The notes under the pieces: generated by a model | Told to the model about the DNA's origin: nothing | The model's database searches: none | Seen by the model: the letters and a program-made list of their open reading frames with translations, nothing else | NCBI GenBank assembly: GCA_034660035.1 | Contig: JAYEIJ010000079.1 | Coordinates: forward strand, 1-64,000 | From: JAHEEL01 sp034660035 | Lineage (GTDB): Bacteria; Actinomycetota; Acidimicrobiia; Spongiisociales; UBA5794 | Direction: 5' to 3' | Length of the DNA stretch: 64,000 nucleotides | Program-made: the position numbers and the translations under genes | Shown: positions 33,248 to 42,077 of the stretch, piece after piece | Position numbering within the stretch: position 1 is the first letter of the stretch | How the letters are laid out: every line of letters begins with the position of its first letter

Positions 33248-34620
33248 GAACCCTCCCCGATCCGGTCGGCGATCTGATCCCACATCGTTGCGATGTCCCC
33301 CGCTCCCATCAGCACCAGGGTGTCGCCGGGTTCGAGTTCTCCCGCGAGTAGGTCCGGCAGGTCCGCGAGGCGTTCGACGTACATGACGTCACCACCACTC
33401 GCTCTCACGGCTTCGTCGACGAGCCGACCCGTGATACCGGGTTGCGGGCGCTCGCCCGCGCTGTAGACGTTCGTGACGATGATCCGATCCGCCCCGGCGA
33501 GGGGCGCACCGAACGCTGGAGCGAGCGCCGCGGTGCGAGTGTACCGGTGCGGTTGGAAGACGACCCAGAGGCGGCCGCGCGTCATCGTTCGAGCGGCGCT
33601 GATCGTGGAAGCGACTTCCGTTGGATGGTGGGCGTAATCGTCGACGATCGTGATGTCGCAGATCTTCGCCTTGATTTCGAATCGTCGGCGAACACCGGTG
33701 GACTTCTCGAGACCTTCGACCGCACAGTCGAGGTCGAAGCCGAGTTCCCCGAAGAGTGCCAGCACGCCGGCGGCGTTGTTGACAACATGCATGCCGGGCT
33801 GCTGGAGCCGGATCCGCCTCGTCACCCCCCGCCCGGTGAGCGAGAAGGATGGCGATGCGCTGAGCGTCACGTCTTCGATCCTCCATACGGCATCCTCGCT
33901 CGTCCCGTAGCCGATCACGGTCGATCGCTCGGCCAGCCGACGAACACCCGGATCGTCGATGCAGCCGACGACCGGGCCGTCGGTGCGGCTCGCGACCAAG
34001 GCGAACGCCTCCTCGAGCGCAGTGACGGTCCGGTAGTAGTCCAGGTGATCGGCCTCGATGTTGGTCACACCAAGACCGACGAGTTGTAGATGCCGAAACG
34101 TGCCGAATGCCTCGTCGGCTTCGAGCAGCAGCAGATCGCTGCTTCCGAGATGGGCCCCGGTGTTCAGGTCGGAGATCTCGCCACCCACGATGAACGAAGG
34201 ATCCTGGTCGCACGCACGCAGGGCGGCGACCGCCATCGCTGTGCTGGACGTCTTGCCGTGTGTGCCCGAGAATCCGACGGTCGGGAACGCCATAGTGATC
34301 CCCCGAAGGAGCGCCGGCCTCCGCGCCGTCGGCATCCCGGCTTTTCGGGCCGCGCTGAGTTCCGGGTCGTGTTCGGGAACCGCCGACGATGCAACCACGA
34401 CATCGGCACCGGTGATCTGATCCGGCCGATGACCGATCCAGGTCTCGACGCCGACCCCGGAGAGCGAGTCCACCACAGCGGATGGCTTGAGGTCGGAGCC
34501 CGTCACGCGAATGCCTCGCTGGGCGAGCAGTTTGGCGAGACCGGACATCCCGGCACCACCGACACCGATCATGTGGACGGACTCGATCTCGTCGAGATCG
34601 ACGGTCGGCAGATCAAACAC
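33244..34620 (-). CDS. murC: UDP-N-acetylmuramate-alanine ligase
   Basis: MurC adds L-alanine to UDP-MurNAc. The 458-aa Mur ligase has the N-terminal nucleotide-sugar domain SVHMIGVGGAGMSGLAKLL, the ATP loop GFSGTHGKTSSTAM near 118, the central EADEAFGTF and EADHLDYY blocks, and the C-terminal VVDDYAHHPTEVASTI with the metal-binding histidines. GTG at 34620 is chosen for GGAGG 6 nt upstream; it overlaps the end of murG by 8 nt. Confidence 0.97.
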   Translation of the reverse strand: MFDLPTVDLDEIESVHMIGVGGAGMSGLAKLLAQRGIRVTGSDLKPSAVVDSLSGVGVETWIGHRPDQITGADVVVASSAVPEHDPELSAARKAGMPTARRPALLRGITMAFPTVGFSGTHGKTSSTAMAVAALRACDQDPSFIVGGEISDLNTGAHLGSSDLLLLEADEAFGTFRHLQLVGLGVTNIEADHLDYYRTVTALEEAFALVASRTDGPVVGCIDDPGVRRLAERSTVIGYGTSEDAVWRIEDVTLSASPSFSLTGRGVTRRIRLQQPGMHVVNNAAGVLALFGELGFDLDCAVEGLEKSTGVRRRFEIKAKICDITIVDDYAHHPTEVASTISAARTMTRGRLWVVFQPHRYTRTAALAPAFGAPLAGADRIIVTNVYSAGERPQPGITGRLVDEAVRASGGDVMYVERLADLPDLLAGELEPGDTLVLMGAGDIATMWDQIADRIGEGS

Positions 34621-35692
34621 GGGTGACCTCCTCGAGAATGGCAGCAACGTGATGGGCCGCGTCCGGTTTCGCGACCGAACGCGCTCCGATTCGCATGGCG
34701 GAAAGCCGTTCGACATCGGTGGCGAGGCTCACCAACAACGCGGGGACCTCGGTGATCCGCTCCTGATCGACGACCAGCGAGCCTCCTGCTCGCTCGAGGT
34801 CTCGTGCGTTCAGAGCCTGGTAGCCCTTCCCCGCCGGGAGGGGCACAACGACCGAAGGAGTTGACGTGACCGCCAGTTCGCTCACCGTCATCGCCCCGGC
34901 TCTGGACAGAACGACGTCCGACGCAGCGAAGAAGAACTGCATGTCGGATTCGAACGGGACCGTGACCCAGTTCGACGTGGAGCGGGCCTGCTCTGCGACG
35001 GCATCGTGGTGATCGGGTCCGGTGATGTGCAGCACCGACACCGTCTCACCGAAAGCGGCCGCGAGTTCGGCGGCCGAGTCGTTGAGAGCCCTGGCACCCT
35101 GGCTACCGCCTGAGACGCCCACCACCGGCAGATCCGATGCGAGTCCGTAGCGTCGGAACGCCTCGGCTCTGATCTCATCCCGCTCGTAGTTCTCGAATGC
35201 GATGCCGAGCGGATTCCCGACGATCTCGGCGCTCTTGAGCCGATCGAGTGCGGGTGCGAACGCCGCGAGAGTTCTCGCCGCTCCCCGGGCGACGTATCGA
35301 TTGGCGAGACCCGGTACAGCGTTCTGTTCGTGGATCACGTACGGCATGCCGACCTTGCGTGCCCCCAGCGCAGCGGGAACGCTCACGTATCCACCGAACA
35401 CGGTGAGAACGCCCGAATCTCGCTCTCCCAGGACATCCGCTACGGCGGCCGTAGCACGACGGACCATCACCGGCAGCATGAGATTGTCGGTCGTCAGCGA
35501 TCGCTTGAGGCCTCTCACTTCGAGTTGGACGAGTTCGAATCCGGTCTCCGGCACGATCCGGGTTTCGAGTCGATCTCCACCGAAGAACACGATGTCGGAC
35601 GGCGGGACCCCCGAGGAGACCAGCACCCGGGCAACGGCCAATGCCGGATAGATGTGGCCGCCCGTACCGGCTGCGGCGAAGGCGAAGGTCAT
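34613..35692 (-). CDS. murG: UDP-GlcNAc undecaprenyl-pyrophosphoryl-MurNAc-pentapeptide transferase
   Basis: This GT-B glycosyltransferase makes lipid II from lipid I at the inner membrane face. The 359-aa protein starts MTFAFAAAGTGGHIYPALA with the GGTGGH-type lipid-binding loop, then GGYVSVPAALGA, HEQNAVPGLANR near 122, and the UDP-GlcNAc site VSGGSQGARALND near 190, with SRAGAMTVSEL near 265. The ATG overlaps the ftsW stop (ATGA) and the stop overlaps the murC start. Confidence 0.97.
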   Translation of the reverse strand: MTFAFAAAGTGGHIYPALAVARVLVSSGVPPSDIVFFGGDRLETRIVPETGFELVQLEVRGLKRSLTTDNLMLPVMVRRATAAVADVLGERDSGVLTVFGGYVSVPAALGARKVGMPYVIHEQNAVPGLANRYVARGAARTLAAFAPALDRLKSAEIVGNPLGIAFENYERDEIRAEAFRRYGLASDLPVVGVSGGSQGARALNDSAAELAAAFGETVSVLHITGPDHHDAVAEQARSTSNWVTVPFESDMQFFFAASDVVLSRAGAMTVSELAVTSTPSVVVPLPAGKGYQALNARDLERAGGSLVVDQERITEVPALLVSLATDVERLSAMRIGARSVAKPDAAHHVAAILEEVTRV

Positions 35693-36948
35693 GGCGTGGC
35701 CGACTGAACGGCCCTCGTGCGTGAGATGTTCACCAGGATCCCGACCGCAGCGAGGTTCACGATCATCGCGTTGCCACCCGACGAGACGAACGGAAGCGGG
35801 ACGCCGGTGATCGGGAGCACGGCGACGACGCCACCCACGTTGACCAATGCCTGGATCGTCAGCCATGCGATGATCCCGATGGCCACGAGCCGACCGAATG
35901 CGTCGGGCGCCGTCAGTGCGATCCTGATGCCCACTGCGGCGAACACGGCGAAGAGCACGATGACGAGCGACGCGCCGACGAAGCCCGTCTCCTCGCCGAT
36001 GATCGCGAAGATGAAATCCGTGTGCGCGTTCGGCAAGAACGACCATCGGGCACGACTCGCACCGAGACCGACTCCGAGCCATCCTCCCGACCCGAGTGCC
36101 ACCAGGCTCTGGACGGCCTGGTGGCCGGTGCCGAGCGGATCGGCGAAGGGATCGAGGAAGCCCGTGATCCGGTCCCTCCGATAGTCCATGGCGAAGGCTC
36201 CGGTGACCGCAAGGATCCCGCCGATCCCGCCGAGTCCCACGATGAAGCCGAGCGGAGCGGCAGACGCAATGAGCATCGCGAACGCCGAGCCACCGATCAG
36301 AAGCGTCGTGCCGAAGTCGGGTTGCAGAAGCAGCAACCCCGACACAGCGCCCAGGATCAGGAGTACGGGCAGCAGGAAGTGGGGCAGTTGCCGGAGCAGT
36401 TGGTCCTTCTTGGCAAGGACCGCAGCAAGGAGGAACACCGTCGCGAGTTTGGCGAACTCCGAGGCCTGGATCGTCACCGGCCCCAGTTCGATCCACCGTC
36501 TGGCACCGCCACGGACGTCACCCATCACAAGCGTGGCTACGAGGCCGGCGATCGCGACGAGAAAGATGGGGACGGCGAATCGGCGGTACACGCGATACGG
36601 GATCCTGGCGAACACGACGAGGGAAGCGAGTCCCAATCCAACCCAGACGATCTGACGCTTCATGTAGAACAGATGGTCACCGGTTTGGCTGATCGAACTG
36701 GTCTCCCGGATGGAGACGACGGACGATGCGGACAGCATCGCCCCGAGGCCGACGATGAGCAGCATGATCACGGGAACGACCAGGAACACCGTACGACGAT
36801 CGCGCAGATGGAGAGAGCGTGCCGCCCGACGGTCGCGGATCTCCTGCCGGACCGACGATCGCTCTTCGGCCTCCTCTACGATCACGGGATCCGGGGCGGG
36901 TTCGATCATGCGCGTAGCATGGTCGAAAAGGGTCGTTCTCCCGGTCAT
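35689..36948 (-). CDS. ftsW: FtsW, septal peptidoglycan glycosyltransferase (SEDS)
   Basis: This SEDS polymerase works with FtsI to build septal peptidoglycan. The 419-aa protein has a long cytoplasmic N-terminal extension of ~50 residues and ten predicted helices. SEDS motifs include RRWIELGPVTIQASEFAKLA near 157, LLLLQPDFGTTLLI near 205, FLPNAHTDFIFAIIGEETGF near 305, and GVPLPFVSSGGNAMIVNLAAVGIL near the end. It is coupled to murD and murG by ATGA overlaps. Confidence 0.96.
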   Translation of the reverse strand: MTGRTTLFDHATRMIEPAPDPVIVEEAEERSSVRQEIRDRRAARSLHLRDRRTVFLVVPVIMLLIVGLGAMLSASSVVSIRETSSISQTGDHLFYMKRQIVWVGLGLASLVVFARIPYRVYRRFAVPIFLVAIAGLVATLVMGDVRGGARRWIELGPVTIQASEFAKLATVFLLAAVLAKKDQLLRQLPHFLLPVLLILGAVSGLLLLQPDFGTTLLIGGSAFAMLIASAAPLGFIVGLGGIGGILAVTGAFAMDYRRDRITGFLDPFADPLGTGHQAVQSLVALGSGGWLGVGLGASRARWSFLPNAHTDFIFAIIGEETGFVGASLVIVLFAVFAAVGIRIALTAPDAFGRLVAIGIIAWLTIQALVNVGGVVAVLPITGVPLPFVSSGGNAMIVNLAAVGILVNISRTRAVQSATP

Positions 36949-38225
36949 TTCGCCGCCTCCAGGGCCGCGACGAGTTCCGCGAAGTGATCCCCGCGGCTTG
37001 CATAGGAATCGAACTGGTCGAAACTCGCACAGCCGGGAGCAAGCAGGACCGTGTCTCCGGCCTCCGCTATCCGGCCCGCCGCGCCGACGGCTGCCGCGAG
37101 GTCCTCCACAACGGTCACCGGAGCCCCGACAGCTGAGGCGATGGATGGCGCCGCTTCTCCGAATGCGACAACATGACGAACCGATGCGGGAGCGATCGTT
37201 GAGAGATCGAGGTCCTTGTTGCGACCACCGGCGAGGAGCACCACACTCGGGTATGCCTCGGCTGCGGCACGAGCCGCGTGAGGATTCGTCGCCTTCGAGT
37301 CGTCGATCCATGTGATGCCGTTGTAGGTTCCCACGGTTCGGCGACGGTGCGGACCGGGGACGAATCCGGCGAGTACCCTTCCGATGCCGGCATCCGTGGC
37401 GCCGACCGAAGACGCCATCACCGCTGCGATACCGAGATCCGTCAACCATGACGGGTCGGTCGTCGGGGTAGCGAACCGTTTTCCATCTATCTGCAGGGAA
37501 CCGCCGATCGGACCGACCCCGTCTCCAGAGACGGCGCAGCCACTCACGCCGATCGTTCGGCACTCAGCCGACGCGACGACCTCGACCGCGCCCGGATCAT
37601 CGGCGCCGTACACCACGATGTCGTTCGGCGTCATGTTCTCGAAGATCCTGGCCTTGGCAGCGCCGTACGCCGCGACCGAGCCGTGCCAGTCGAGGTGATC
37701 GGCGGCGATGTTGACGATACCGGCGGCGACCGGGTGGAACCGGTCGATGAATCGAAGCTGGAAGCTCGATGCTTCGAGAACCACGACCTCAGCCGCCGTG
37801 TCGCCAAGGCCCGTCACGGGCGTTCCGATGTTCCCGGCGGACACAGCCGAGATACTGCTCTCGTTGAGCATGTCGGTGATGGTGTTCGTGACGGTCGTCT
37901 TTCCGTTCGTACCCGTCACTGCGACGTAAGGGACCGTGAGGTGCTGTGAGCCGAACTCGAGTTCGCTGATGATCTCGATTCCGAGGTCGAGGGCGCGCTG
38001 GATGGGTTCGGCGTGCTCCGGAAAGCCCGGCGATGCAACAACGAGATCGATGCCAACGAGCAGCCGGTCTGCCCATTCTCCGGTGTGTACGGCATAGCCC
38101 TTCTCGCGCAACGGGATCGTGGACTCCGACGAACGATCGTAGATCGACACCTCGTGATGAAGACCGGAAGCGAGTTGGGCGGCGGCACCGCCGCTCACCG
38201 CCGCTCCGAGGATCAGCGTCCTCAT
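36945..38225 (-). CDS. murD: UDP-N-acetylmuramoylalanine-D-glutamate ligase
   Basis: MurD adds D-glutamate to UDP-MurNAc-L-Ala. The 426-aa Mur ligase has a short Rossmann N-domain (LILGAAVSGGAAAQ), the ATP loop VAVTGTNGKTTVTNTI near 102, ASSFQLRFIDRF near 150, NIAADHLDWHG near 170, and ITWIDDSKATNPHAARAA near 305. The VTGTNGKTT loop and the missing carbamylation-type MurE features separate it from murE. It overlaps mraY by 4 nt. Confidence 0.96.
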   Translation of the reverse strand: MRTLILGAAVSGGAAAQLASGLHHEVSIYDRSSESTIPLREKGYAVHTGEWADRLLVGIDLVVASPGFPEHAEPIQRALDLGIEIISELEFGSQHLTVPYVAVTGTNGKTTVTNTITDMLNESSISAVSAGNIGTPVTGLGDTAAEVVVLEASSFQLRFIDRFHPVAAGIVNIAADHLDWHGSVAAYGAAKARIFENMTPNDIVVYGADDPGAVEVVASAECRTIGVSGCAVSGDGVGPIGGSLQIDGKRFATPTTDPSWLTDLGIAAVMASSVGATDAGIGRVLAGFVPGPHRRRTVGTYNGITWIDDSKATNPHAARAAAEAYPSVVLLAGGRNKDLDLSTIAPASVRHVVAFGEAAPSIASAVGAPVTVVEDLAAAVGAAGRIAEAGDTVLLAPGCASFDQFDSYASRGDHFAELVAALEAAK

Positions 38226-39286
38226 GGCGAGGCAATCTTCGTGATCGTTACGAAGTCCGCGTAGAACACGCCGACACCGAGGGCGACCGCGATCCCTGCG
38301 AGGATCCAGAATCGAATGATCACCGTCGTCTCGGGCCAGCCCTTGAGTTCGAAGTGGTGGTGGATCGGAGCCATGCGCAGGATGCGTCGACCGAACACGC
38401 GAAAGGCGAAGACCTGCCCGATGACCGAGAGCGTCTCCACGACGTAGAGACCGCCGAGAAGGACGAGGAGGAACTGCGTATTGGTGAGGAGGGCGAGAGC
38501 GGCGAGCGCCCCTCCCAGGGCCTGCGAGCCGGTGTCACCCATGAAGATCTTCGCCGGAGCGGCGTTCCACCAGAGGAACCCGAGTGCGGCACCTACGACG
38601 GCCGCGGCGAAGGTCGCCAGGTCGAGAGCTCCGTTGAGATCGACGAAGTACTCCCCGATGTTCCTCCACTGCCAGAAGGCGATCAGGACGTAGGCGCCCG
38701 CTACGAGCGAGATCGATCCGGCCACCAGACCATCGAGCCCGTCGGTCAGGTTCACGGCGTTCGCAGCGGCTGTGAGCATGAACAGGACGAGGACGAAGTA
38801 CAGGATCGGCCCGAGGTCGATACCGAGCGGTCGGACGAACGAGAGCTCCGTCGAAACACCGATATGCACCGACCACCAGGCGAAGACGGCGGCCACACCG
38901 AGTTGTCCGAGGAACTTCCACCGCTTCGAGAGACCCTGGTTGTGTTTCCTCGCGTACTTCGTGAAGTCGTCGAGGAACCCGATCATGCCCATACCGACGA
39001 GGGCGAACAGGGCGAGGAGACCTTCTGGAGCGAACACGCTCATGCTGAAGTCCAGACCCTTCCCGACGGTGAAGAAGCTGAGATGCGATGCGAAGTAGCC
39101 GAGGATGGTTCCGAAGATCAGGACCACGCCGCCCATCGTCGGTGTCCCCCTCTTGTGCATATGGCCCTGTACATCTTCCTGGATGAACTGCCCGATGCTG
39201 CGACGGCGGAGGATTCGGATCGCCACGGGCGTTACGAAGATCGTGAACGCGAATGCGACGGCCGATGCGACGAGTATCTGGATCAT
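38222..39286 (-). CDS. mraY: phospho-N-acetylmuramoyl-pentapeptide transferase
   Basis: MraY transfers phospho-MurNAc-pentapeptide to undecaprenyl phosphate, giving lipid I, in the membrane. The 354-aa protein with ten helices shows HMKRGTPTMGGVVLI near 45, GFLDDFTKYARKHNQGLSKRWK near 105, AVNLTDGLDGLVAG near 178 with the catalytic aspartates, FMGDTGSQALGGALA near 235, and MAPIHHHFELKGWPE near 310. It has ATGA overlaps with its neighbours on both sides. Confidence 0.97.
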   Translation of the reverse strand: MIQILVASAVAFAFTIFVTPVAIRILRRRSIGQFIQEDVQGHMHKRGTPTMGGVVLIFGTILGYFASHLSFFTVGKGLDFSMSVFAPEGLLALFALVGMGMIGFLDDFTKYARKHNQGLSKRWKFLGQLGVAAVFAWWSVHIGVSTELSFVRPLGIDLGPILYFVLVLFMLTAAANAVNLTDGLDGLVAGSISLVAGAYVLIAFWQWRNIGEYFVDLNGALDLATFAAAVVGAALGFLWWNAAPAKIFMGDTGSQALGGALAALALLTNTQFLLVLLGGLYVVETLSVIGQVFAFRVFGRRILRMAPIHHHFELKGWPETTVIIRFWILAGIAVALGVGVFYADFVTITKIASP

Positions 39287-40617
39287 GGCGCGGCAACCTC
39301 GATCAATCTCTCGGCGACGGCTTCGAGCCCCACGGATCGAGATGCCTTGACCAGCACGACATCCCCATCACGGAGTTGCTCAACGAGGCGATCGAACGCC
39401 TCGGACCCATCTTGCAGGTTCTGACCGCCTGCCGCGATCGCCAGACCGTGGTCCTGTCCGACCGTGATGACGTCTTCGAAACCGAGGTCCGCAGCGAGGA
39501 GACCGATCCGCTCGTGCTCTTCCACCGTGATCGATCCGAGTTCGGCCATCTCGCCGAGGATCGCGTACGACCGACCCGGCATCGCCGCAACCGTCCGAAG
39601 TGCGGCCGCCATCGAAGTCGGATTCGCGTTGTAGGCGTCGTTGACGACGGTGAAGCGCCCGGTCCTGACATCCATCCGCCACGGCGAGCCGACGGCCGTC
39701 GACATCCCGGACGCGGCGACCTCCGGATCGATCCCGATGGCCGTCGCGGCTGCCAACGCCGCCGCAGCGTTGCTTGCGTTGTGGGGTCCGGCCATCGCCA
39801 GCGAGATCGAGAGAACGCGGCCGCATGATCGAAGCTCGAACGAGGGGCGGCCTTCATCATCGGTTGAGAGATCCGAGATCCGGACCAACGCCGTGGGACT
39901 CTCTCCGAAGGTGACGGTCGGTCCGGGGTGTTCGCGCTGGAGCCGGGGTTCGTCGTCGGGAAGAACCGCCGTCGCACCTTCGGTCAGGCCTTCGACCAGT
40001 TCCCACTTGCCGTCGGCGACGGCGTCGCGAGAGCCGAACGTTTCGAAGTGGACGACACCGAGATTCGTGATCACGGCGACCGTTGGACGGATGGCCGGCA
40101 TCAGCCACTTGATGTGACCAAGTCCGCGGGATCCGACCTCTATCACCAATGCCGTCGCGTCGTCCGGCGTTGTAAGGACGGTGAGGGGGACGCCGATCTC
40201 GTTGTTGTACGAACGAGGAGACGCCCATGATCCCGGTATGGCCGCCGCAAGAAGATCCTTGGTTGACGTCTTCCCGGTCGAACCGGTCACCGACACGACC
40301 GGCATATCGAGTTCGGACCTACGATGTGCGGCAAGGTCACGCAATGCGATCGTCGTGTCCTCGACTTCGATGCGAGGAACGAGGCCGGCGTGACTGCCCC
40401 GCTCGACGAGAGCCGCTACGGCGCCGACTTCGACCGCGTCGGCAGCGAAGTCGTGACCATCGTGTTGTTCCCCGCGGATCGCGACGAAGACCGACCCCGG
40501 TTCCACGGCACGCGAATCTGTTGAGATCGAGTGCACCGGCATCGCCGGGTCACCATCGATCACTCCCCCCGTCGCGAAGGCCACCGTGGCAAGCGTCCAG
40601 TTCAGTGGGCCCGTCAT
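39283..40617 (-). CDS. murF: UDP-MurNAc-tripeptide D-alanyl-D-alanine ligase
   Basis: MurF adds the D-Ala-D-Ala dipeptide to complete the pentapeptide. The 444-aa protein has SISTDSRAVEPGSVFVAIRGE near 29, the ATP loop VSVTGSTGKTSTKDLLAA near 108, EVGSRGLGHI near 157, ITNLGVVHFETFGS near 185, and the C-terminal VVNDAYNANPTSMAAALRTV near 327. D-Ala-D-Ala ligase (ddl) is not in this cluster. It is coupled to murE and mraY by ATGA overlaps. Confidence 0.96.
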   Translation of the reverse strand: MTGPLNWTLATVAFATGGVIDGDPAMPVHSISTDSRAVEPGSVFVAIRGEQHDGHDFAADAVEVGAVAALVERGSHAGLVPRIEVEDTTIALRDLAAHRRSELDMPVVSVTGSTGKTSTKDLLAAAIPGSWASPRSYNNEIGVPLTVLTTPDDATALVIEVGSRGLGHIKWLMPAIRPTVAVITNLGVVHFETFGSRDAVADGKWELVEGLTEGATAVLPDDEPRLQREHPGPTVTFGESPTALVRISDLSTDDEGRPSFELRSCGRVLSISLAMAGPHNASNAAAALAAATAIGIDPEVAASGMSTAVGSPWRMDVRTGRFTVVNDAYNANPTSMAAALRTVAAMPGRSYAILGEMAELGSITVEEHERIGLLAADLGFEDVITVGQDHGLAIAAGGQNLQDGSEAFDRLVEQLRDGDVVLVKASRSVGLEAVAERLIEVAAP

Positions 40618-42077
40618 GTCGCGAACTCCCCGATGGCCTTCAGTTCGTCTGCCACGACGTCTCGATCGTCGAACGGTTCGATCCGCCCACCGACCTCCTG
40701 GCCCGTCTCGTGGCCCTTTCCGAGAACAAGCACAAGATCATCCTGGCGTGCCTCTCTGAGGGCATGACGGATGGCGGCGCGACGGTCCGGTTCCTCCACC
40801 ATCACGTTCGTCTGCTGCATGCCGGATCGGACGGCCTGCATGATCGCCGCCGGATTCTCAGAGCGCGGGTTGTCGGATGTCAGGACGGCGATATCGGCCC
40901 GACTCGCTGCTCTCCCCATTGCCGGGCGCTTCTCGTGATCTCGATCTCCACCGGCACCGAAGACCACGATCACGCGACCTTCCGACATTCGCAACGCGCT
41001 GTCGATGACGGCGTCGATGGCATCTGGGGTATGGGCGTAGTCGACGATCACTCCGAAGCCTCGATCGCTCTCAATGCGCTCGAACCGGCCGGGAATCGTC
41101 CCGACAGATGACAGGCCCCGGGAGATGGACGCGTCGTCGATGCCGATCTCAAGAGCGGTAGCCGCTGCCACCATCGCGTTCTCGACATTGAATCGCCCCG
41201 GAATCGGCAGTTCGACGGGGAATCGCCGATCGGCGGTGGCGATGATGAACGAGGAACCGTCGATCGACTCAGTGATCGACGACGCCGCAACATCGGCACC
41301 GCGATCGAGCGCCACCGTCGTCACCGGCACGTCTGTAGCGGCGGCGAGCCTTCGACCCGGGTCGCCGTCGATGACGATCACAGCGTGGTCCGCTCGGTCG
41401 GCCGTGAACAAGGAAGCCTTCGCCGTGTAGTACGCCTCCATATCACCGTGGAAATCGAGATGGTCCTGCATCAGGTTCGTGAACGCGGCGACCCGGAAAT
41501 GGATCGCATCGACGCGGTGCAAGCTGAGAGCGTGACTGGACACTTCGATCGCTGCCACGTCAACACCGGCGTCCACCATCTCGGCCAGAAGTCGCTGGAG
41601 ATCGGAAGCCTCCGGTGTTGTCCTCGCTACCGGTCGCTCCGCATCACCGATCCTGGCGCCGACGGTCCCAACGATGGCGGTGGTCCGTCCGGCGGCGACG
41701 AGGATCTGTTCGAGCATGTGCGTCACGGTGGTCTTGCCGTTGGTTCCGGTCACGCCGATCACCGGCATCCGATGGGACGGATCTCCGTACACCGCTGCGG
41801 CCGCCCAGGGAAGGGCGGATCGAGCGCTCGGCACCACGATGCCGCTCGAGCACTCGACATGGCGTTCGACGATGACCGCTGCGGCTCCCGCGGCGATCGC
41901 CCGGGCCACGTAGTCGTGACCGTCGTACTGTTCGCCGGGGATCGCCACGAAGAGGTCGCCGGGATCCACATCGCGCGAATCGTGCGTGACCCCCGTGATC
42001 CATGTGTCGACACCCTCGAGTCGACCTCCGTCGGGGAGGTGGTCGGAGATCTCCGAAAGGAGGATCCGATCAGGCAT
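40614..42077 (-). CDS. murE: UDP-MurNAc-tripeptide synthetase, meso-DAP adding
   Basis: MurE adds the third stem-peptide residue. The 487-aa protein has ITGVTHDSRDVDPGDLFVAIPG near 30, VIGVTGTNGKTTVTHM near 105, AIEVSSHALSLHR near 175, and VIVDYAHTPDAIDAVI near 345. The specificity loop reads LTSDNPRSENP near 405; DNPR is the mark of enzymes that add meso-diaminopimelate rather than lysine, so this cell has DAP-type peptidoglycan. The ATG overlaps the ftsI end by 8 nt. Confidence 0.96.
   Translation of the reverse strand: MPDRILLSEISDHLPDGGRLEGVDTWITGVTHDSRDVDPGDLFVAIPGEQYDGHDYVARAIAAGAAAVIVERHVECSSGIVVPSARSALPWAAAAVYGDPSHRMPVIGVTGTNGKTTVTHMLEQILVAAGRTTAIVGTVGARIGDAERPVARTTPEASDLQRLLAEMVDAGVDVAAIEVSSHALSLHRVDAIHFRVAAFTNLMQDHLDFHGDMEAYYTAKASLFTADRADHAVIVIDGDPGRRLAAATDVPVTTVALDRGADVAASSITESIDGSSFIIATADRRFPVELPIPGRFNVENAMVAAATALEIGIDDASISRGLSSVGTIPGRFERIESDRGFGVIVDYAHTPDAIDAVIDSALRMSEGRVIVVFGAGGDRDHEKRPAMGRAASRADIAVLTSDNPRSENPAAIMQAVRSGMQQTNVMVEEPDRRAAIRHALREARQDDLVLVLGKGHETGQEVGGRIEPFDDRDVVADELKAIGEFAT

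Noticed and set aside
34613..36496. A 627-aa fusion of an N-terminal extension with MurG
   Set aside because: The upstream part is a shadow of ftsW; MurG begins with its canonical GTGGH region at 35692.
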